A stretch of DNA of 64,000 bases, taken from Flavivirga sp. 57AJ16 (GTDB lineage Bacteria; Bacteroidota; Bacteroidia; Flavobacteriales; Flavobacteriaceae). Where the stretch lies: NCBI RefSeq assembly GCF_028736925.1, contig NZ_JAQZAT010000017.1:1-64000 (forward strand), read 5' to 3'. The notes beneath the pieces are model-generated. The model did no database searches, was not told the origin of the DNA, and worked only from the letters and a program-made list of their open reading frames with translations. Of this stretch, positions 1 to 9,304 are shown piece after piece (position 1 is the stretch's first letter; each line of letters begins with the position of its first letter). The position numbers and the translations under genes were made by a program.

Positions 1-71
1 ACGCATGTCTTTTGTGTTTTTAATTCTCTTTTTCCTCGCTAATCAAATGAAAATTATCAAATGGAAGAATT

Positions 72-115
72 AAAAACAAAAAATAGCATCAAAATTTAAT
101 TAAGGATGCTATTTT
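72..115 (-). terminator. Rho-independent terminator of the alpha-oxoamine synthase gene
   Basis: Arms at 80-90 and 105-115 (AAAATAGCATC and GATGCTATTTT) pair perfectly. On the minus strand the hairpin is followed by a T-rich tract. It lies 25 nt beyond the stop codon of the minus-strand gene that ends at 140. Confidence 0.7.
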
Positions 116-139
116 CTGAATGCGCCTTTCGGAACTACA

Positions 140-1399
140 CTACTCTCCCATTGCTGCCATTACAGAAGCAGATAAGCGTTTGTAGGTGCCGTTTTCCAAT
201 CGTGATCTAATAGCCTCAAAAGCGGCCAAAGTTTCAGAAACGTCTTCTAAAGTATGTGTTGCCGTTGGTATTAATCTTAACAGAATTAACCCTTTAGGTA
301 TCACGGGGTAAACAACTATAGAGCAGAAGATTCCGTAATTTTCGCGTAAATCCCTAACTAAGGCCATAGCTTCTGGAATACTTCCTTTTAAATATACAGG
401 CGTGACACAGCTTTGAGTCGTTCCTATATCAAACCCGCGATCTTTTAATCCAGATTGCAGAGCATTTACATTTTCCCAAAGCTTATTTTTAAGTTCTGGC
501 ATGGTTTTAAGCATTTCCAAACGCTTTAAAGCACCAGCAACCAATTGCATTTGCAATGATTTTGCAAACATTTGAGAGCGCAAGTTGTATTTTAAGTAAT
601 CTATTATTTCTTGATCTCCTGCAATAAAGGCTCCTGTACTCGCTAATGATTTAGCAAATGTTGCAAAATAGACATCAATATCGTCTTGCACCCCTTGCTC
701 TTCTCCTGTTCCTGCTCCTGTAGCGCCTAATGTACCAAAACCATGGGCATCATCAACAAATAATCTAAAATTATATTTCTGTTTTAGAGCCACAATCTCT
801 TTTAATCGTCCTTGCTCTCCTCGCATTCCAAACACCCCTTCAGAAATAACCAAAATGCCTCCTCCGGTTTGCTCGGCCATTTTTGTAGCTCTGTCTAAGT
901 TTTTTTCTAAACTTTCAACATCATTATGCTTATAAGTAAATCGTTTGCCCATGTGCAAACGAACCCCGTCAATAATACAGGCATGCGCATCTACATCATA
1001 AACAATAATATCGTCCTTAGATACTAAAGCATCTATAGTGGATACCATACCTTGATACCCGAAATTTAATAGATATGCTGCTTCTTTACTTACAAAGGAT
1101 GCTAACTCATCTTGTAATTTTTCATGCAAATCCGTATGTCCAGACATCATTCTAGCTCCCATAGGGTAAGCAGAACCATATTGAGCAGCAGCTTCTGCAT
1201 CTACTTTTCTTACCTCTGGATGATTAGCCAACCCTAAATAATCATTAATACTCCAAGTAATAACATCTTTTCCTCGAAATTTCATCCGGTTGGAAATTTC
1301 TCCTTCTAATTTAGGAAATACAAAGTAGCCTTCGGCTTGGGATGCCCATTTACCTAATGGCCCTTTGTCCTTATAAATCTTTTCAAATAAATCCTTCAT
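140..1399 (-). CDS. Alpha-oxoamine synthase (serine palmitoyltransferase / cysteate acyltransferase type)
   Basis: A fold-type I pyridoxal-phosphate enzyme that condenses an amino acid with an acyl-CoA and releases CO2. Seen: H139, expected to stack on the PLP ring; DDAHG at 216-220, with the Asp that pairs with the PLP nitrogen; and FAKSL with the Schiff-base Lys at 250. Its 419 residues are normal for the family. In Bacteroidota such enzymes start long-chain-base synthesis, either from serine plus palmitoyl-CoA (sphingolipids) or from cysteate (capnine and sulfonolipids). The sequence alone does not separate these, and glycine C-acetyltransferase (Kbl) is a less likely alternative. The gene stands alone, with a terminator just beyond it and no partner of the pathway in view. 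The family is secure and the substrate is not. Confidence 0.85.
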   Translation of the reverse strand: MKDLFEKIYKDKGPLGKWASQAEGYFVFPKLEGEISNRMKFRGKDVITWSINDYLGLANHPEVRKVDAEAAAQYGSAYPMGARMMSGHTDLHEKLQDELASFVSKEAAYLLNFGYQGMVSTIDALVSKDDIIVYDVDAHACIIDGVRLHMGKRFTYKHNDVESLEKNLDRATKMAEQTGGGILVISEGVFGMRGEQGRLKEIVALKQKYNFRLFVDDAHGFGTLGATGAGTGEEQGVQDDIDVYFATFAKSLASTGAFIAGDQEIIDYLKYNLRSQMFAKSLQMQLVAGALKRLEMLKTMPELKNKLWENVNALQSGLKDRGFDIGTTQSCVTPVYLKGSIPEAMALVRDLRENYGIFCSIVVYPVIPKGLILLRLIPTATHTLEDVSETLAAFEAIRSRLENGTYKRLSASVMAAMGE

Positions 1400-1609
1400 T
1401 TATTATAATCTTATAGCTATTAAAATTAAGACATAACTACCTAGAAGTAGTTGCTTTTGAGGGAAAACAAAAACAAATTGTAATGTTTAAGCATATTTCA
1501 TGAAAGCTTTCTGTCCTTAAAGTTAGTTATTGCAAAATTAAATATTTATATGGTTTGAGCATAATTTTTACAGCTCAATTATTAATAAAATAAAAGCCAG
1601 TAAACCCTT

Positions 1610-1761
1610 GGGTAAGCTCAATGTTATTAAGTTAAGGCCGTAATGTCAGTCTGAGCGCAGTCGAAGACCAATTGGAGTTCTAGTTTTTATTAGCATTTCG
1701 ACTGCGCTCAATGTGACAAAAAAAGAACAAATTACCTTAACTTAATAACATTGGGGTAAGC
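1610..1761. mobile_element. MITE-like element, copy 1, with apparent 8-bp target duplication
   Basis: Perfect 19-bp terminal inverted repeats (caatgttattaagttaagg) lie at 1619-1637 and 1735-1753. The octamer gggtaagc stands directly outside both ends (1610-1617 and 1754-1761; one extra T lies between the left octamer and the repeat), as expected for a target-site duplication. The roughly 100-bp core has no ORF. It carries a GCGCAGTCGAAG-type stem also common in other spacers. A related copy lies near 22.3 kb in the opposite orientation. The rest of the 1400-2018 spacer holds no gene I can support. Confidence 0.75.
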
Positions 1762-1950
1762 CCTACCCCAAAAAATCGCCCCATAGGTCAAGGTATCAAA
1801 CCTAGGATTCCGCTCTAGATATTGAAATACTAAAAACTTGTTCAGCACATGGAGCGGGGTTAACCTGCCATACCAAAGGCACGGGACGACTAATCTGTTT
1901 TAAACATATTGCTTCGCCGCTTTTACCACGCAATAGGCGTGGGACTAATA

Positions 1951-2001
1951 AAAAAAGAGATAATTCTTTGCCTTTATAACAAAACACCATCTCTTTTTTT
2001 T
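1951..2001 (-). terminator. Probable terminator of the cysteine synthase family gene
   Basis: AAAAAAGAGAT (1951-1961) pairs with ATCTCTTTTTT (1989-1999) across a 27-nt loop. It starts about 20 nt past the stop of the minus-strand gene and ends in a T run on that strand. The long loop lowers confidence. Confidence 0.5.
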
Positions 2002-2018
2002 AAAAACAATATTTTAGA

Positions 2019-3059
2019 CTATTTTATATATTCTATTTTCTGTACTGCAACTTCATTTTTACTATCAAAAAAGCCTTGCTCGTTCATCCATTTATCGCTG
2101 TACACCTTACTCATATATCGAGACCCATGATCTGGGAAAATAACCACAACGTTATCTCCTTTTTTAAATGTATCTAGCTCTCCTAATTGTAGAATAGCTT
2201 GTATAGCTGCTCCAGAGGTATAACCAACAAACAGCCCTTCGCTTTTGGCTATTAGCCTAGCTGTATGGGCACTTTCTTCATCTGTTACTTTCACGAACTC
2301 ATCAATAACATCAAAATCTGTAGCCGTTGGAATTAAATTCTTTCCTAGTCCTTCAATTCTGTATGGATAAATCTCCTTTTCATCAAACTCCCTGGTTTCA
2401 TGATATTTTTTAATAACAGAACCAAAAGCATCGACCCCTATAACTTTAATGTTAGGATTTTGCTCTTTTAAATACCTTGCTGTACCCGAAATTGTACCGC
2501 CAGTTCCACTACAAGCAACAAGATGTGTTATTTGGCCTTCTGTTTGATTCCAAATTTCCGGACCCGTAGATTTGTAATGCGCATCGATATTTAACTCATT
2601 GAAATATTGATTGATGTAAACGGAGCCTTTTATCTCTTCATGTAGGCGTTTTGCTACTTGATAGTATGATCTGGGATCGTCTGCACTTACATGTGCTGGG
2701 CACACATAAACTTTAGCTCCCATAGTCTTTAACATATCAATTTTATCTGCTGAAGATTTAGAACTTACAGCCAAAACACAATCGTATCCCTTTATAATAC
2801 TAACCATAGCGATACTAAATCCCGTATTGCCCGATGTTGTTTCTATAATAGTATCTCCTGGTGACAAGATGCCTTTTCGCTCTGCTTGCTCTATAATGTA
2901 AAGTGCTATTCTATCTTTTGAAGATTGTCCTGGATTAAAAGATTCTACTTTTGCGTAAAAGTTCCCTTTAAACTTAGAGGCTATTTTATTAAGTTTAATA
3001 AGTGGGGTCTGACCTATTAAATCTAATACATTATCAAAAACCTGATTTTTGTGTTTCAT
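2019..3059 (-). CDS. PLP-dependent cysteine synthase / cystathionine beta-synthase family protein
   Basis: A fold-type II PLP enzyme for beta-replacement chemistry at O-acetylserine, O-phosphoserine or serine, which would make cysteine or cystathionine in the cytoplasm. The Schiff-base Lys is K48 in the SSKDR context. The phosphate and substrate loop TTSGNTG is at 74-80, and the second glycine-rich phosphate loop GTGGT follows near 190. At 346 residues it is a little longer than a typical CysK (about 310) and lacks the C-terminal CBS pair of full-length cystathionine beta-synthases, so I leave the symbol empty. It is a single gene. A TAnnTTTG -7 element lies 59 nt upstream and a hairpin follows it. 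Confidence 0.85.
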   Translation of the reverse strand: MKHKNQVFDNVLDLIGQTPLIKLNKIASKFKGNFYAKVESFNPGQSSKDRIALYIIEQAERKGILSPGDTIIETTSGNTGFSIAMVSIIKGYDCVLAVSSKSSADKIDMLKTMGAKVYVCPAHVSADDPRSYYQVAKRLHEEIKGSVYINQYFNELNIDAHYKSTGPEIWNQTEGQITHLVACSGTGGTISGTARYLKEQNPNIKVIGVDAFGSVIKKYHETREFDEKEIYPYRIEGLGKNLIPTATDFDVIDEFVKVTDEESAHTARLIAKSEGLFVGYTSGAAIQAILQLGELDTFKKGDNVVVIFPDHGSRYMSKVYSDKWMNEQGFFDSKNEVAVQKIEYIK

Positions 3060-3117
3060 AAATGCTTTTTATAAGCTTAGGTAATATTACTAAAAATATT
3101 TGTAACCTAAAACCTGA

Positions 3118-3125
3118 CAAAAATA
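3118..3125 (-). promoter_or_regulatory. Candidate -7 element of the cysteine synthase family gene
   Basis: TATTTTTG on the minus strand fits the Bacteroidota TAnnTTTG box. It is 59 nt from the start codon. No clear TTG -33 partner was found. Confidence 0.4.
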
Positions 3126-3140
3126 AAACATTTTTTTAGA

Positions 3141-5207
3141 TTACCTATTAATTCCTTCTAAATCTAATAAAAAGGCATATTCCAACGCCACTTCTTTTAA
3201 GCTTTCAAAACGGCCGGAAGCACCTCCATGCCCAGAATCCATGTCTATATGAAACAATAACTTATTTGCATCTGTTTTCAGCTCTCTTAGCTTCGCAACC
3301 CATTTTGCCGGCTCCCAATATTGTACTTGCGAGTCGTGCAAACCTGTAGTAACCAATAGGTTTGGATATGATTTAGCCTCTACATTATCATATGGGGAAT
3401 ATGATTTCATGTAGTTGTAATAATTTACATCATTGGGATTCCCCCATTCATCGTACTCCCCCGTTGTTAGCGGAATACTATCATCGAGCATCGTCGTCAC
3501 TACATCTACAAAAGGAACAGCTGCTAAAACCCCATTATAAAGTTCAGGATTCATATTAATGATAGCTCCCATTAATAAACCTCCGGCAGAGCCTCCATAG
3601 GCATATAAATGTTTGTTTGATGTATATTTTTGTTCTATTAAATATTTTGAACAATCAATAAAATCATGAAATGTATTTAATTTAGTGAGTAATTTTCCAT
3701 TTTCGTACCAGGTCCTCCCTAAATACTCGCCACCACGAATATGGGCAATAGCATAAATAAACCCTCTATCCAATAAACTTAAACGAATACTGGAAAAGGA
3801 AGGATCTATAGTTGAACCATAAGAGCCGTAAGCATATTGTAATAACGGGTTTGTGCCATCTAACTTTATACCTTTTCTATAGACTAAAGAAATGGGCACT
3901 TTTGCACCATCCCTTACTGTTGCCCAAACGCGCTTGGATTCATAATTGTTTTCATCAAATTTGCCTCCTAAAACAGCTTGCACTTTCCTTACTTCTTTTT
4001 GCTTGGTTGTAAAATTATAATCGATCACAGAATTAGGAGAGGTCAATGAACTAAAACTATAACGCAAAACGTCACTATCAAAATCGGGGTTGTTGCCAAT
4101 ATTTACAGTGTAAGTTTCCGAATTAAAAGGCAGGTTATAATCTTCTGTTCCATCCCAATTTATTATTCGCAAATTGTTAAGCCCGTTTTCCCGTTCATTG
4201 ACCACCAAATAATCTTTAAAAATCTCAATATCTTCCAATAAAACGGTTTCTCTATGCGGTATAACTTCTTGCCAGTATTGCTTATGGGTAGCTGTTTCCT
4301 CTGTTTTAAGCAACTTAAAGTTTGTTGCACCATCACTATTAGTCATGATATAAAAATGATCCTTAAAATGGGATATATTATACTCTAGTTCGTGAATCCG
4401 TTCTTGAAAAACCTTAAAATCACCATCTGGGTTATCCGTATTTAAAAATCTATATTCAGTAGTCAGCGTACTCGAAGACCCAATAATAATATATTTTTTT
4501 GATTTTGTTTTATATACAAATGTGTTAAAGGTTTCATCTGCTTCATAAAAAACTTCAATATCTTCTTTTACATCTGTATGTAATTTGTGCTTAAAAATTT
4601 TATGGGAACGCAACGTCACTTCATCCCTATTGGTATAAAACAAGGTTTTATTGTCATTTGCCCAAGTCGCACTCCCCGTTGTATTCAAAATTTTATCTGA
4701 ATAAATCTCACCTGTGACCAAATTTTTTATCTGTATAGTGTATTGTCTTCTACTAACAATATCGGTAGAAAATGCCGCTAATGTATTATCTGGACTTATA
4801 GCGATCCCTCCCAGCATAAAATAGGCATGTTCTTTGGCCATTTCGTTACAATCAAACAAAATTTCTTCGGGGGCATCTAAACGTTCCTTTTTACGTACAT
4901 AAATTGGATACCCTTTATCTTTTTCAAAACGTGTTATGTACCAGTAACCGTTTAATTTATATGGCACAGAAGCATTATCCTCCTTTATTCTACCCTTCAT
5001 TTCTGCAAAAAGTTCTTTTTGAAAGGTTTCTGTATGCTGCATCATACTCTTGGTATAATCATTTTCAGCATTTAAGTGATCTATAACTTCGGGGTTTTCT
5101 TTATTATTCAACCAATAATAATTATCAATGCGTAAATCGCCGTGAATTGAGAGTTCTTTCTCTTTTTTGGTAGCTACTGGCGCCTGGATTTGAATGGTTT
5201 TTTCCAA
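3141..5207 (-). CDS. ptrB: S9 family serine peptidase, oligopeptidase B
   Basis: A cytoplasmic prolyl-oligopeptidase-fold enzyme. The N-terminal beta-propeller (about 80-410) gates access for short peptides. The C-terminal alpha/beta hydrolase (about 420-688) carries the triad S540 (GGSAGG), D625 (LHDSQV) and H660 (DSGHGG). Members of the oligopeptidase B branch cleave peptides after basic residues. Its 688 residues match that branch, and there is no signal peptide. The gene is transcribed divergently from ybaB. Both promoters fit in the 87-bp gap, with their -7 boxes only 11 bp apart on opposite strands. Protein family and catalytic residues are clear. The exact cleavage preference is inferred from the family. 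Confidence 0.9.
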   Translation of the reverse strand: MEKTIQIQAPVATKKEKELSIHGDLRIDNYYWLNNKENPEVIDHLNAENDYTKSMMQHTETFQKELFAEMKGRIKEDNASVPYKLNGYWYITRFEKDKGYPIYVRKKERLDAPEEILFDCNEMAKEHAYFMLGGIAISPDNTLAAFSTDIVSRRQYTIQIKNLVTGEIYSDKILNTTGSATWANDNKTLFYTNRDEVTLRSHKIFKHKLHTDVKEDIEVFYEADETFNTFVYKTKSKKYIIIGSSSTLTTEYRFLNTDNPDGDFKVFQERIHELEYNISHFKDHFYIMTNSDGATNFKLLKTEETATHKQYWQEVIPHRETVLLEDIEIFKDYLVVNERENGLNNLRIINWDGTEDYNLPFNSETYTVNIGNNPDFDSDVLRYSFSSLTSPNSVIDYNFTTKQKEVRKVQAVLGGKFDENNYESKRVWATVRDGAKVPISLVYRKGIKLDGTNPLLQYAYGSYGSTIDPSFSSIRLSLLDRGFIYAIAHIRGGEYLGRTWYENGKLLTKLNTFHDFIDCSKYLIEQKYTSNKHLYAYGGSAGGLLMGAIINMNPELYNGVLAAVPFVDVVTTMLDDSIPLTTGEYDEWGNPNDVNYYNYMKSYSPYDNVEAKSYPNLLVTTGLHDSQVQYWEPAKWVAKLRELKTDANKLLFHIDMDSGHGGASGRFESLKEVALEYAFLLDLEGINR

Positions 5208-5240
5208 TGTAGGTGAATTTATTCTTAAAATTTAAGCTGT

Positions 5241-5248
5241 CAAAAATA
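5241..5248 (-). promoter_or_regulatory. -7 element of the ptrB promoter
   Basis: TATTTTTG read on the minus strand, 33 nt upstream of the ptrB ATG, matches TAnnTTTG. No strong TTG -33 box was found at the right distance. Confidence 0.5.
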
Positions 5249-5259
5249 GAAAAATTAAA

Positions 5260-5267
5260 TAGCTTTG
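5260..5267 (+). promoter_or_regulatory. -7 element of the ybaB promoter
   Basis: TAGCTTTG is a perfect TAnnTTTG box. It decides the ybaB start: an upstream in-frame TTG (5265-5267) lies inside this box, so the mRNA should begin beyond it and the ATG at 5295 must be used. Confidence 0.6.
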
Positions 5268-5294
5268 CAGTACAATAATCAATTTATAAAAATT

Positions 5295-5618
5295 ATGCTT
5301 GGAGATATGATGAACATGATGGGCAAACTTAAAGAAGCCCAGAAAAAAGTGGAAGAAACCAAAAAACGTTTGGATACAGTTTTAGTCGATGAAAGCAGTA
5401 GTGACCATAAACTTAAAGTAACACTTACAGCAAACAGAACCATTAAGTCCATTGAAATTGATGACGAATTACTTGATGATAAAGAGCAACTGGAAGATTA
5501 TCTCATCCTCACCTTGAACAAAGCTATTGAAAAGGCTACAAAAATTAACGAAACAGAGTTAGCTGCTACTGCTAAAGAAGGCATGCCCAATATTCCAGGA
5601 ATGGACATGTTTAAATAA
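5295..5618 (+). CDS. YbaB/EbfC family nucleoid-associated protein
   Basis: A small DNA-binding protein of the YbaB/EbfC family, which forms tweezer-like dimers on the nucleoid. The ATG start gives 107 residues beginning [16 protein letters not shown], the usual family N-terminus: a long charged helix, then beta-strands with the typical SIEIDDELL segment, then a C-terminal helix. An in-frame TTG 30 nt upstream falls inside the -7 promoter box and is rejected as the start. In many bacteria the gene sits beside dnaX or recR. Here it stands alone, divergent from ptrB and convergent with the threonine aldolase gene, whose 3' end overlaps it by 8 bp. Confidence 0.9.
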   Translation: MLGDMMNMMGKLKEAQKKVEETKKRLDTVLVDESSSDHKLKVTLTANRTIKSIEIDDELLDDKEQLEDYLILTLNKAIEKATKINETELAATAKEGMPNIPGMDMFK

Positions 5619-6633
5619 TAGCCTGCAAAGTACTTAGCAAGGTATCGTGCATGGTATCGGTATAGTCTAAATGTGTGACCATTCGTAGTTTATTGCTTCC
5701 CATACTAATTATGTGAATGTCCTTATCTACCAGTTTTTGCACGAAAGCATTTTCATCTACACCTCTATCCAATTCAAAAATAACAATATTGGTCTCAATA
5801 GGCTCAACGGTTTTAATAATGGATAACCCAGAAAGAACCGCCCCTACCTCCTTAGCTTTTTTATGATCCCCAGCCAGTCTTTCAACATGATTATCTAAAG
5901 CATACAGCCCAGCTGCAGCTAAATAACCGGCTTGACGCATATTACCCCCAAAAATCTTTCTAATACGTATGGCATGCTTCATAATTTCAGGGCCGCCCAC
6001 CAAAATAGATCCTATGGGACATCCCAGACCTTTACTTAAGCATACCGAAATAGTATCAAAAACACCCCCATATTGCTCGGTGGTTTCGTTTTTGGCTACG
6101 AGTGCATTCCATATACGTGCACCATCCAAATGTAGCCCAAGATTATTGTCGTTACAAATAGCTCTTATTTTTTTTATCTCATTAAAATCCCAACAGGCCC
6201 CTCCTCCTTTATTCGTGGTGTTTTCAATGGCCACCAAACTTGTTTGACTGTAATAATAGGCATCCGGATTGATAGCGTCTATCACTTGTTCTGCGTTAAA
6301 CATGCCCCTGCCCCCATCTATTAGTTTACAAGAAATACCACTATTAAACGATGCACCTCCAGACTCATAATTATAAATATGGGCATACTTATCACAAATG
6401 ACCTGGTCTCCTGGGTTTGTGTGTAATTTTAATGCTGTTTGGTTCGCCATGGTCCCACTGGGGAAAAACAAGGCATTACTTTTCCCAAACATATTTGCCA
6501 CACGCTGTTCCAATGCATTAACTGTGGGATCTTCCCTAAACACATCGTCTCCAACTTTTGCCTGCATCATGGCATCTAGCATGTCTTTTGTTGGTTTTGT
6601 TACGGTATCGCTTCTTAAGTCTATAGTCATCAA
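5611..6633 (-). CDS. ltaE: GntG-type PLP-dependent aldolase (low-specificity L-threonine aldolase)
   Basis: Cleaves L-threonine or L-allo-threonine to glycine and acetaldehyde using PLP. Seen: the SGT(M)ANQ phosphate loop at about 59-65, the cofactor Asp D170 in [11 protein letters not shown], and the Schiff-base Lys K201 in [13 protein letters not shown]. Its 340 residues are the normal family length. The start codon directly follows the stop of the HAD gene upstream (no gap), so the two are probably co-transcribed although their functions look unrelated. The 3' end overlaps ybaB by 8 bp in convergent orientation. Stereospecificity cannot be read from the sequence. Confidence 0.88.
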   Translation of the reverse strand: MMTIDLRSDTVTKPTKDMLDAMMQAKVGDDVFREDPTVNALEQRVANMFGKSNALFFPSGTMANQTALKLHTNPGDQVICDKYAHIYNYESGGASFNSGISCKLIDGGRGMFNAEQVIDAINPDAYYYSQTSLVAIENTTNKGGGACWDFNEIKKIRAICNDNNLGLHLDGARIWNALVAKNETTEQYGGVFDTISVCLSKGLGCPIGSILVGGPEIMKHAIRIRKIFGGNMRQAGYLAAAGLYALDNHVERLAGDHKKAKEVGAVLSGLSIIKTVEPIETNIVIFELDRGVDENAFVQKLVDKDIHIISMGSNKLRMVTHLDYTDTMHDTLLSTLQAII

Positions 6634-7305
6634 TTATACATCTACTAGTTTTAAAATTTGCGTTAAATCTTTAATTTTATACTTAGGCAGATACTCTCCA
6701 GGCAAGTCAAAATTTTGTTCATGGATATTTAAGCCTTTATTCAATAAGCAGATAGTTGTCCACCCTAACATATTTGGACTAATAAAATCCTTTTTTAAAT
6801 TGTCTCCAATATAGTAATATTCCCCCTCACCAAAGGTTTTTTCAAAATACTCATAATTTTTGATGTTTGGTTTTTCACTACCAAATTCTTCAGACACCAT
6901 AATTTCTGAAATAAAAGCATCAAGGTTTAGGGCTTTTATCTTATTTCTTTGCTGAATACTTCTCCCATCCGTTATAATACCCATATTCACACCTTTCAAC
7001 TTTAAATATTTTAGAACATCCAGATTTTCTTGTTTTAGCACGATATTGGGTTGGTGGCTCCTATAGATATCCAATAATTCATGAAGCTGAAACGAACAAT
7101 GGTATTTTTCAAGGATCACCTCAAAAACATTAAGCTTAGCATGATATAGTTGTAACATGTCATGATATACAACTGTTTTTTCTACATCAGAATTTGAGAC
7201 TATTTGTGATGCAATTTCATTGAATGCGGATTTTAAAAAATCAATTTCATTATATAAAGTATCATCTAAGTCAAAAACTATAACTTTATTAGTCTTTATG
7301 GTCAT
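6634..7305 (-). CDS. HAD-superfamily hydrolase of the glycan cluster
   Basis: A haloacid-dehalogenase-type phosphatase of 223 residues. Motif I is FDLDDTLYNE, with the nucleophile Asp at 12 and the acid/base Asp at 14. Motif II is the TDGR segment near 112, and the metal-binding YIGDNLKKDF lies near 166-175. The start overlaps the end of the ATP-grasp gene by 17 bp, so translation is likely coupled. HAD and carbamoyl-phosphate-synthase-like ATP-grasp proteins are often paired in polysaccharide clusters. I infer a sugar- or nucleotide-phosphate substrate from that setting, not from the sequence. Confidence 0.8.
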   Translation of the reverse strand: MTIKTNKVIVFDLDDTLYNEIDFLKSAFNEIASQIVSNSDVEKTVVYHDMLQLYHAKLNVFEVILEKYHCSFQLHELLDIYRSHQPNIVLKQENLDVLKYLKLKGVNMGIITDGRSIQQRNKIKALNLDAFISEIMVSEEFGSEKPNIKNYEYFEKTFGEGEYYYIGDNLKKDFISPNMLGWTTICLLNKGLNIHEQNFDLPGEYLPKYKIKDLTQILKLVDV

Positions 7306-8257
7306 GCACTAAAATTTCATTATCATGCCTAAGCATCAAGAGGTTTTTTTCCCAATCCTCAAAATAAGGTATTTCTTCGTTAAGAAAATATTCTTGAATT
7401 ATCCATTTAGGGAAATTTCCTCCTGCCATATATGAAAGCGGAAATCCTCCTCCAAATCTTGGATTGATCTCAATACCCGTTACCTGCTCTGTTTCTTTGT
7501 GAAGAAAAAATTGGGTTGTTATACAACCTCTTACCCCTTCAATATTTGACATATTTTCAACTACACAATCTACAAGTTTATTTTTTTTTGTAACACTTTT
7601 ACTTACCTCACCGCCTCTAATTTCAATACGTTTTCTTGGAATGACACATTTTAATACACCATTTTTGTTATAGTACAAATCACAAGTATATTCATCGTAA
7701 ATATCAGGATCAAAAAACTCAAAAAACAAAAGTTCCTCATTATTAAAATGATACTTTGATAATTGATCCTGATCTTTTATTATATAATTTTCTTTGCTAT
7801 TACTCCCGCTTTTAGGCTTGATAAATAATGGTAATTGAAAATTCTCTTTTGAATAGAGAGTTATAACATTAATTTCTAATTTTTCGAACAGTTTTTGAGA
7901 TTTAGCCTTATCATTACAGATCTCAATAAATTTTTCATCGGATATTAGTATTTCGATTTGATGTGCTTTAAATTTATCTATATGCTTTGATAAGACTGTT
8001 AATTCTGTATCTAAAGTTGGAATAACAAGTTTAACACCCCTTTCTATACAGATTTCTAGTAAATTATCTATATATGATTTATGAGCTACCTTTACAATTT
8101 TAAAGGCTTCGTCTGCTACTTGTGCTGCTCCGCTTAACTCTATATCCGAATCTATAACAATTACTTTTGCTGATGGTATTATTTTTTTTAACTCACTTTT
8201 AAATGCTTTTACCAATGATACTCTTCTACCTACCGAGGTAATTAAAATATTATTCAT
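7289..8257 (-). CDS. ATP-grasp domain protein of the glycan cluster
   Basis: A 322-residue ATP-grasp protein related to the large subunit of carbamoyl-phosphate synthase. The N-terminal pre-ATP-grasp fold begins MNNILITSVGRRVSL. A lysine in LFIKPKSGSNSK near 148 is a likely ATP ligand, and the metal-binding segment TGIEINPRFGGG lies near 255-266. ATP-grasp enzymes join a carboxylate to an amine or thiol through an acyl-phosphate. In surface-glycan loci this type is thought to attach amino acids or similar groups to sugars. It overlaps the HAD gene by 17 bp and follows the GT2 gene after 27 bp. The exact ligation is unknown. Confidence 0.8.
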   Translation of the reverse strand: MNNILITSVGRRVSLVKAFKSELKKIIPSAKVIVIDSDIELSGAAQVADEAFKIVKVAHKSYIDNLLEICIERGVKLVIPTLDTELTVLSKHIDKFKAHQIEILISDEKFIEICNDKAKSQKLFEKLEINVITLYSKENFQLPLFIKPKSGSNSKENYIIKDQDQLSKYHFNNEELLFFEFFDPDIYDEYTCDLYYNKNGVLKCVIPRKRIEIRGGEVSKSVTKKNKLVDCVVENMSNIEGVRGCITTQFFLHKETEQVTGIEINPRFGGGFPLSYMAGGNFPKWIIQEYFLNEEIPYFEDWEKNLLMLRHDNEILVHDHKD

Positions 8258-8284
8258 TCAACTCTAATTATTTATAGTTAGCGG

Positions 8285-9304
8285 TTATTTTTTTAAACTT
8301 AAAATAGGATTAAATAATTTAAAACAAGTATAGTACATATATTTGTTATTAAACACTTTTGTTAAAACTTTATAACTAGTCATACTATAATCTTCTCCTA
8401 CAAACGAAACTAATGGATAGGCACCAGCTTTCTCTACTCTTTCTATAATCTTCTTGATTTCAGTGATTTTTATAGTCGATTTTAGCATGCGTACCATCAT
8501 AAAAAAAACAAAGGACTGCTGTCTGGTTTTTAATCGTTTTATGCAATTTTCTTTTTCTTTTTCATCACTTTTAACACTACGTATCAACGACTCATAAACA
8601 ATAGCTGCATTTGCATTATCATAAATCACATTTAAATAATGTTTAGGCTTTTTACTGGTCATAGCAGAATTTGGAACTTCCACATGTCTATGTGCATCTA
8701 CTGGAATATGCGACATTGAATTTGCTTTCAAGAATAATGATGCTGTAAAGATAGCATCTTCCATCCACCGTCCTTCTATAAATCTTATCTTTGATTTCAA
8801 TAAAAATTCTCTATTTATTACATACCACCAGATTTCATTTTTAAAGGCATTATTTGCTATGTATGATATACCATCTACTTTTTTAATATTATAAAACTGT
8901 TTAATAACTGAACTTGGATTGTTATTTTTTGATGATGTTGTTGCCTTGGATTGAAATGTTAAAATATCCTGATTATACGTTTTAGTAACATTCAAAATAG
9001 TTTTTAATACATTATTAGCTAAATAGTCGTCTGGGTCTATAAAATAAATATAATCGCCTTTAGCTAAATCTATGCCTTTATTTCTTGCAGCTCCGACTCC
9101 TTGGTTTTCTTGATTGAAAATAATTATGTTTCTATACTTAGATTGATATTTTTTTGCTATTGCAATGCTAGAATCCGTAGAGCCATCATCTACAATTATG
9201 ATCTCATAATCATCAGTATTTAAATTTTGATTTAAGAGACTATCAATACATCTGGATATGTAGTCTTCTACATTATATACGGGAATTACAATACTTAATT
9301 TCAA
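8285..9304 (-). CDS. Glycosyltransferase family 2 (paralogue of the gene at 15.3 kb)
   Basis: An inverting GT-A glycosyltransferase of 339 residues acting at the cytoplasmic face. The nucleotide-sugar-binding start LSIVIPVYN is at 3-11, followed by VDDGSTD near 39-45, the ARNKG segment near 73 and the metal-binding YFIDPDDYL near 90. The C-terminal half is less conserved and basic. It resembles the GT2 at 15305-16342 throughout, including the GAYP segment and the FNN motif near the end, so the two probably arose by duplication. It is the first gene of the minus-strand arm. Donor and acceptor sugars cannot be read from the sequence. Confidence 0.88.
   Translation of the reverse strand: MKLSIVIPVYNVEDYISRCIDSLLNQNLNTDDYEIIIVDDGSTDSSIAIAKKYQSKYRNIIIFNQENQGVGAARNKGIDLAKGDYIYFIDPDDYLANNVLKTILNVTKTYNQDILTFQSKATTSSKNNNPSSVIKQFYNIKKVDGISYIANNAFKNEIWWYVINREFLLKSKIRFIEGRWMEDAIFTASLFLKANSMSHIPVDAHRHVEVPNSAMTSKKPKHYLNVIYDNANAAIVYESLIRSVKSDEKEKENCIKRLKTRQQSFVFFMMVRMLKSTIKITEIKKIIERVEKAGAYPLVSFVGEDYSMTSYKVLTKVFNNKYMYYTCFKLFNPILSLKK

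Noticed and set aside
1802-1990. 62-codon minus-strand frame between the first two genes
   Set aside because: No initiation context or protein-like pattern. It overlaps the terminator hairpin of the downstream gene.
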